NCBI GenBank assembly: GCA_947491945.1
Contig: CANLLN010000007.1
Span: 62,001-126,000 of the forward strand
Length of the DNA: 64,000 nt
DNA from: an uncultured Carboxylicivirga sp.
GTDB taxonomy: Bacteria > Bacteroidota > Bacteroidia > Bacteroidales > Marinilabiliaceae
Direction of reading: 5' to 3'
In this document: positions 59,460 to 64,000 of the stretch, piece by piece
How the letters are laid out: the number at the start of each line of letters is the position of its first letter
How positions within the stretch are numbered: the first letter of the stretch is position 1
Translations under genes and position numbers: made by a program
Notes under the pieces: model-generated
What the model was told of the DNA's origin: nothing
Database searches by the model: none
What the model saw: the letters and a program-made list of their open reading frames with translations, nothing else

Positions 59460-59683
59460 ATCAATTAATTTTTAATGTTGTTTAAATTTACGATGGCTTG
59501 ATACTCACAAAGCATGCCAAAGCAATTTATGACATATTTTTATAAGTTTCACTGACTTTTTTGCAGATTCCTGACATGGGGGTTGCTGCCACAGGGTCAA
59601 AATAGCAGGGTGGGTGCTGCATGGAAGAGTAGCAAAGTATGCAAGTGCCTGGAAGTACTGATACCAAAGCTTGGGATTATTGC

Positions 59684-59721
59684 AAAAAAAAAGAGGAAAC
59701 CGTTTATGATTTCCTCTTTTT
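59684..59721 (-). terminator. Rho-independent terminator after secG
   Basis: Hairpin aaagaggaaa / tttcctcttt flanked by A/T-runs, ending the lptE-secG operon on the minus strand. Confidence 0.8.
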
Positions 59722-59740
59722 ATATTTTTAAAGCATATGC

Positions 59741-60100
59741 CTAGTTGGCATCTTCGCTTGGTGTCTCTTCTGTGTTAGCTGCTTCATCACCTTGTGCAGG
59801 AGCCGGGAAGGCTTGCATCTCTTGCTGTGCAGGCAGAGTGTTTAGTTTCTCATCAATTTCAGCGCCGCCCATTTGTCCTTTTGGTAGTACCATTACGGCA
59901 ACAAAGGAAAGTACCAATAAGGCACCGGCTAATGTCCAGGTTGCTTTCTCAAGGAAATCGGTTGTTTTACGTACACCCATCACCTGGTTTTGTGATGAGA
60001 AGTTAGAGGCCAAACCGCCTCCCTTAGAGTTTTGAACCAATACGATAAGGATCAAAAAGATACTTACTAAGATTACTAATATTGAAATAAAAGTGTACAT
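59741..60100 (-). CDS. secG: Preprotein translocase subunit SecG
   Basis: Third component of the SecYEG channel. Two membrane helices (residues about 1-22 and 52-72) with the intervening VLVQNSKGGGLASNFSSQNQVMGVRKTTDFLEKATW motif, the SecG signature. The C-terminal tail after residue 80 is acidic. Last gene of the set after the TPR protein. Confidence 0.95.
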   Translation of the reverse strand: MYTFISILVILVSIFLILIVLVQNSKGGGLASNFSSQNQVMGVRKTTDFLEKATWTLAGALLVLSFVAVMVLPKGQMGGAEIDEKLNTLPAQQEMQAFPAPAQGDEAANTEETPSEDAN

Positions 60101-60115
60101 ATCTTGCTCGGTTAT

Positions 60116-61033
60116 TTAATTTGTTAATTTTTCTAAATCGCTAATTCGACGTGCAAAGTAAACATTTTTTTCGGGATATTTCAAACGTAGCTTTTCATAT
60201 ATTGTAATTGCTTTGTCATAGTGCTTTTGCTTGATGTAAATGTCGGCCAATGTTTCAGACATTAAATCGTCGCCCGAATTACTTTCTGGTTCGTTATCTG
60301 CTGATAATGTATTTTCTACATCTGAATGAGCCTTGGGAGTGGGTACGATTCGTGGCGATTCAATCTGTAGAAAGTTATCAATAATTTGTTGTGATTTTTT
60401 CATAACCGGTTTGCTCTCGGTTTCTGCCGGAGCATGGCGCAGCATGGTGAGCCAACCCGAGAAGGAGTGACTTTCATCCTCTTTTTCCTCTGGATTTATG
60501 CTTTCTTTTAGTTCATAGCCCACAAAATCTGAAGATTCATAGCCCAGAAAATCGGCGCTTGGCATTACCATGGCCGGCTTCTCCTCAAGTGGTTTTTTCT
60601 TGGGGAGCACAGAGAAGTCAATGGTACTACCATTTTCCGTCTCAAAGGTATCATCGGTTTGAAAATATTCACTTACGGAGCTGACCTTAGCTGTCATGCC
60701 AGCTCTTGGCTTGTCAGTTTTAACAGGAGCCGCTGCCAATTGCGTTTTCTTCGCTGGTTCTGCCGGTTTTATGATTTCGCTCTGGGGCACTTTCTGCACA
60801 GCTGTTGTATGAATAAGTTCATACAGACGCTTGCGGTCGGCAATATAAGCAGCTGACTGTTTTAATGTTCCATTAAAACGAACATGTTCCAGGGTATGAA
60901 GGTTTTTTATGAGTAGCATGCGTGCCGACTGAAACCAGGGGAATTCATCAACAATCTCATGCAAAGCAGGCAACGACGATTCATCGAGCAAGGCAGGTTG
61001 CGCCACTAAATCAAAAAAGTCAGTTTTTTTCAT
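60116..61033 (-). CDS. TPR-containing hypothetical protein
   Basis: Soluble protein of 305 residues with no signal peptide. The first 70 residues are helical; the middle is acidic, low-complexity and probably unstructured; the C-terminus has one TPR-like repeat (ETLADIYIKQKHYDKAITIYEKLRLKYPEKN). In Bacteroidetes this protein sits between lptE and secG; its function is unknown, and a role in envelope protein handling would be guesswork. Confidence 0.75.
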   Translation of the reverse strand: MKKTDFFDLVAQPALLDESSLPALHEIVDEFPWFQSARMLLIKNLHTLEHVRFNGTLKQSAAYIADRKRLYELIHTTAVQKVPQSEIIKPAEPAKKTQLAAAPVKTDKPRAGMTAKVSSVSEYFQTDDTFETENGSTIDFSVLPKKKPLEEKPAMVMPSADFLGYESSDFVGYELKESINPEEKEDESHSFSGWLTMLRHAPAETESKPVMKKSQQIIDNFLQIESPRIVPTPKAHSDVENTLSADNEPESNSGDDLMSETLADIYIKQKHYDKAITIYEKLRLKYPEKNVYFARRISDLEKLTN

Positions 61034-61054
61034 ACACAGAATACCAGTCTTGTG

Positions 61055-61561
61055 CTACCAGTCGGCAAAAGCTTTGTTAAAAATATTTTCTGTTATCTCT
61101 TCAATCATCTCCGTCGTCAGGTCATTTTCTACAGCATTAATATTCTGATCTGATGGGAAATCGCGGAAGGCTGAAAAAGTGCTCTCCCAATTTACTTTGG
61201 GGTCTTTGTAATTTTTGTAGCGTACCTTAATGGTCATCGATAAGCGTGTTTCCGCCGAAACGGCATCTGCCTGTATGGCCATGGGACGTACACTGTAACC
61301 CGTTATCTCACCCGAGAAATCAACATTACCGGTTCCATTCACCAGCTTTAAGCGCGACTCGTTTGAGATACGGTCTTTAAGACCTTCGGTGAAATTTTGA
61401 CTGAGCACCGGGTTAATCAGGGGTGCCCGGTTGTCGAAGTACTGCACCGAGAAGGTGGAGATGTTTTCCGGGATGGAAGCACCGCTCATGGTCATGCTAA
61501 CAGAGCAGGCGCTGATGATAAGGACAGCCAGAGCCGCCACTATTATGTTTGTTATCTTCAT
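61055..61561 (-). CDS. lptE: LPS-assembly lipoprotein LptE
   Basis: Plug of the outer-membrane LPS translocon LptD. The lipobox is LIISAC (Cys19), and the mature part begins with SMTMSGASIPENISTFSVQYFDNRAPLINPVLSQNFTEGLKDRI, as in Bacteroidetes LptE. 168 residues is normal. Its start codon overlaps the stop of the sigma-54 regulator (ATGA), so the two are coupled. Confidence 0.9.
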   Translation of the reverse strand: MKITNIIVAALAVLIISACSVSMTMSGASIPENISTFSVQYFDNRAPLINPVLSQNFTEGLKDRISNESRLKLVNGTGNVDFSGEITGYSVRPMAIQADAVSAETRLSMTIKVRYKNYKDPKVNWESTFSAFRDFPSDQNINAVENDLTTEMIEEITENIFNKAFADW

Positions 61562-62805
61562 CGTTCTATTTGATATTCTTTAATTTTTCGATACAAGGTA
61601 CGTTCAGAAATACCCAGTTCAACAGCGGCTTGTTTACGGCGGCCATTGTACTTGTCCAGGGCTTTTTTTATGAGTTCTATTTCTTTATCAGCCAGCGATA
61701 AGGATTCCTCCACAAATTCTTCCGTGTCCTGAATGGGGCCTTGCGCCTCGTTTTGGGCAGGAGAGGAGTAACTCATGGCCGGTACTTTGCTGTTGGCCGA
61801 AACAAAATCGCCATCTTCGCCTTGGTAAAGCTTTTGAATAATATTGGCATGTTCACCCGGTTCGCTAACATGGCCATTCTCCATCATATCGAGCACCAGC
61901 TTTTTAAGGTCGTGCATATCTTTTTTCATATCAAACAAGACCTTGTAGAGTATCTCGCGCTCGTTGCTAAAGTCTGTTTCGGCCTTATTATGGTTATCAA
62001 TAATGGCCGGCAGGTTATCACCCGCATGGTAGGGCAGGTACTTGGCAATGTCCTCACCATCTATCTCACGCTGTTGTTCAATAACAGATATTTGCTCAGT
62101 TATATTTTTCAGCTGTCGTATGTTGCCGGGCCAGCGGTAGCGCATCAGCATCTCTTTGGCATCAGCCGACAGGCGTATGGCCGGCATGCGGTAGCGGGTG
62201 GCAAAATCATTGGCAAATTTGCGAAACAGCAGGTAGATATCATCGGCACGGTCGCGCAGGGGCGGTATGCTGATGGGCACGCTATTTAGGCGGTAGTATA
62301 AATCTTCGCGGAACTTTCCTTCTTTAATAGCTTTCTCCATGTTTACATTGGTGGCAGCCACCACGCGCACATCGGTTTTCAGTACTTTTGAAGAACCCAC
62401 CTTAATAAATTCACCGGCTTCGAGTACACGCAGCAAACGCACCTGTGTGTTCAAAGGCAGCTCCCCAATCTCATCTAAAAAGATGGTGCCGCCATTGGCT
62501 TCCTCAAAATAGCCTTTGCGGTCGGACAAGGCGCCGGTAAAGGCCCCTTTCTCATGACCGAATAGCTCTGAGTCGATAGTGCCTTCGGGTATGGCACCGC
62601 AGTTAACGGCGATGTAGGAGCCGTGTTTGCGGGCGCTTGATTGATGAATAATCTGTGGAAATACCTCTTTCCCGGTACCACTTTCTCCGGTAATAAGTAC
62701 CGATAAGTCGGTGGGTGCTACCTGAACGGCCACATCAATGGCCCGGTTCAATCCAAATGAATTGCCAATAATCCCGAATCGTTGTTTGATTTGTTGTAAA
62801 TCCAT
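61558..62805 (-). CDS. Sigma-54-dependent activator without receiver domain
   Basis: AAA+ bacterial enhancer-binding protein. Walker A is GESGTGKE (about residues 40-47) and the sigma-54 contact motif GAFTGA is at about 87-92, so it should act on RpoN. Walker B (IFLDEIGELPL) is intact. There is no N-terminal receiver or sensor; residues about 260-370 are a variable linker and the Fis-type HTH (GRRKQAAVELGISERTLYRKIKEYQ) ends the protein at 415. A PspF-like arrangement is suggested. It heads the operon with lptE, the TPR gene and secG. Confidence 0.9.
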   Translation of the reverse strand: MDLQQIKQRFGIIGNSFGLNRAIDVAVQVAPTDLSVLITGESGTGKEVFPQIIHQSSARKHGSYIAVNCGAIPEGTIDSELFGHEKGAFTGALSDRKGYFEEANGGTIFLDEIGELPLNTQVRLLRVLEAGEFIKVGSSKVLKTDVRVVAATNVNMEKAIKEGKFREDLYYRLNSVPISIPPLRDRADDIYLLFRKFANDFATRYRMPAIRLSADAKEMLMRYRWPGNIRQLKNITEQISVIEQQREIDGEDIAKYLPYHAGDNLPAIIDNHNKAETDFSNEREILYKVLFDMKKDMHDLKKLVLDMMENGHVSEPGEHANIIQKLYQGEDGDFVSANSKVPAMSYSSPAQNEAQGPIQDTEEFVEESLSLADKEIELIKKALDKYNGRRKQAAVELGISERTLYRKIKEYQIER

Positions 62806-62989
62806 TTTTATACAGTTATCTCAATATCAGCTTTATTAAAACAAAAAGCTGCAATTATTGCAGTGTTAACTGACAAAGTTACAATTCTGCTTCGTTTTCG
62901 TTTCATGCAGGGCCAACAATTTTTGTTAAAAGTAGGCGGCGTGCTTACATCTTTCTGCCTTTTAAAAGCGAAAAGTAGGCTTAACTATA

Positions 62990-62997
62990 TACATTTG
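62990..62997 (+). promoter_or_regulatory. Possible -7 element (TACATTTG) before kdsB
   Basis: Exact TAnnTTTG match 23 bases before the kdsB ATG; no clear -33 element is seen. Confidence 0.3.
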
Positions 62998-63019
62998 TGT
63001 AAAAATTAAGGATGCAATT

Positions 63020-63772
63020 ATGAAGACCTTACTTGGAATTATACCCGCCCGTTATGCCTCTACGCGTTTTCCGGGCAAGCCCCTGGCTGATATTGGTGGC
63101 AAAACAATGATTCAACGCGTATATGAGCAAGCTTGCAAGCAGCTGGATTATGTATATGTGGCTACCGATGATAAGCGCATTGAAGCTGCTGTTCTTGCCT
63201 TTGGTGGTCGTGTGGTAATGACTTCGACAGATCATCAGAGTGGTACCGACCGCTGTGCCGAAGCTCTACAGCGGGTAACGGAACTGGAGCAGCGTGATTT
63301 TTATGCAGTCATTAATATACAAGGTGATGAACCCTTTATTAGTCCCCGTCAAATAGGCTTGGTAGCTCATTGTTTTCAGCAAGAAGATACGCAGCTGGCT
63401 ACCCTGGTAAAACCTGTGACTTCGTCAGCTGATTTGTTTAATGCCAACAAACCCAAGGTGGTGTTGAGTAAAGATAGAAGGGCGCTGTACTTCAGTCGTT
63501 CGCCCATTCCTTACCTGCGTGGGGAAGAAGAAAGCCACTGGGCAGAGAAGCATCCCTATTATAACCATGTTGGTCTGTATGGCTATCGTTCTGATATATT
63601 GATGCAAATCACTCAACTACCCATGGGGCAGCTGGAGGCTGCTGAGTCGCTGGAGCAGCTGCGTTGGCTCGAAAATGGATATTCCATCCGTGTAGAAGAG
63701 ACAAGAGAAGAGTCACACGGTATTGATACTCCGGAGGATTTGGAGAATTTACTAAAGGCAGGATTGATTTAA
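63020..63772 (+). CDS. kdsB: 3-deoxy-manno-octulosonate cytidylyltransferase
   Basis: Activates Kdo as CMP-Kdo for LPS inner core assembly. Motifs are LGIIPARYASTRFPGKPL (CTP-binding N-terminus) and VINIQGDEPFI (metal Asp). 250 residues, normal. It stands opposite the sigma-54 regulator and is followed by a strong terminator. Together with lptE it marks the organism as an LPS maker. Confidence 0.97.
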   Translation: MKTLLGIIPARYASTRFPGKPLADIGGKTMIQRVYEQACKQLDYVYVATDDKRIEAAVLAFGGRVVMTSTDHQSGTDRCAEALQRVTELEQRDFYAVINIQGDEPFISPRQIGLVAHCFQQEDTQLATLVKPVTSSADLFNANKPKVVLSKDRRALYFSRSPIPYLRGEEESHWAEKHPYYNHVGLYGYRSDILMQITQLPMGQLEAAESLEQLRWLENGYSIRVEETREESHGIDTPEDLENLLKAGLI

Positions 63773-63820
63773 TCAAGCGTAAAATCAACTATAGTCATTG
63801 ATTATTAAAAGGTTGTACAT

Positions 63821-63870
63821 AAGGATGCGATCTTTATTTGCGAGACGACAATAAAGATCGTATCCTTTTT
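63821..63870 (+). terminator. Rho-independent terminator after kdsB
   Basis: 18-bp stem (63821-63838 with 63850-63867, one G-T pair), loop 11 bases, then a run of T. Confidence 0.9.
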
Positions 63871-63974
63871 TTCACTACTCTCTGACTCATCTTCTACCAC
63901 TTTTATTTTCGCTCGTAAGGCTGTTAGTGGTGCAAGCAAAAAGGGAGTGGCGTACCTTGTCGGTAGCAACAAAA

Positions 63975-64000
63975 AAAGCCCATCCGTCAGGATGGGCTTT
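63975..64000. terminator. Hairpin terminator at window edge
   Basis: Perfect 11-bp stem aaagcccatcc / ggatgggcttt with a 4-base loop; A-run before it suits a minus-strand gene lying beyond the window edge. Confidence 0.75.

Noticed and set aside
59460-59740. CIRCE (HrcA) element upstream of groES
   Set aside because: No TTAGCACTC-N9-GAGTGCTAA or close variant is present.

Overview
The window is bacterial chromosome from the phylum Bacteroidetes (Bacteroidota). The evidence is a FecI-type sigma factor, FecR anti-sigma factor and SusC/SusD set, GldH, two S46 peptidases, DUF4837 and DUF3108 proteins, a RicT (PSP1) protein with a long basic tail, and AT-rich TAnnTTTG-like -7 elements in place of clear Shine-Dalgarno sequences. 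GldH plus anaerobic-type metabolism (aspartase, alanine dehydrogenase) fits a Marinilabiliales-like lineage, but that placement is inference. I see no rRNA, tRNA, CRISPR array, prophage or insertion sequence; nearly all of the window is core genome.

Layout. 1-8.8 kb is a minus-strand run of envelope and housekeeping genes: M23 peptidase, dxr, rseP, tatA, lytic transglycosylase, DUF4837 lipoprotein, a small conserved protein, leucyl aminopeptidase and pdxA (cut by the window edge). 9-15.9 kb holds an orphan GAF histidine kinase, alanine dehydrogenase, tsaE, and an SLC12-like cation-chloride transporter followed by an unknown protein. 15.9-21.4 kb is a minus-strand group: holB, ricT, gldH, trmB, an alkyltransferase-like DNA repair protein, mrp and nfu. 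21.6-28.4 kb has a radical SAM protein, a MurG-like glycosyltransferase, membrane proteins of unknown role, an Ig-like lipoprotein, a thiamine-binding protein and a DUF3108 protein. 28.4-33 kb (minus) has a HAD phosphatase, metA, a TetR regulator and RNase R. 33.2-37.3 kb (plus) has a MORN-repeat protein, cysS, an M28 peptidase and rnhB.

37.3-45.2 kb holds a PorT-like beta-barrel protein, a tandem pair of S46 dipeptidyl peptidases, an RNase HI with a viroplasmin-like domain, and gltX. 45.6-52.8 kb is a complete signal-regulated uptake locus: ECF sigma factor, FecR anti-sigma factor, SusC-type transporter with STN signalling domain, and SusD-type lipoprotein, with no degradative enzyme attached. 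Then come aspA, a small lipoprotein, lepA, groES-groEL, and a sigma-54 activator/lptE/TPR/secG operon; kdsB and two strong terminators close the window.

Themes. Envelope construction recurs (rseP, tatA, M23, SLT, lptE, kdsB, secG, gldH). Peptide and amino-acid use is the other: S46 and M28 peptidases, PepA, the SusCD pair, aspartase and alanine dehydrogenase are all present, although they are not one operon. The observations most worth a second look are the Cys-to-Ala alkyltransferase-like protein, a MetA whose Glu111 predicts acetyl-CoA use, the paired DPP7-type S46 peptidases, the orphan sigma/anti-sigma/SusCD locus, REP-like GGGACGGTTC palindromes at two loci, and an unexplained hairpin with a T-run between two divergent genes. 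I did not find a convincing wholly new multi-gene system.
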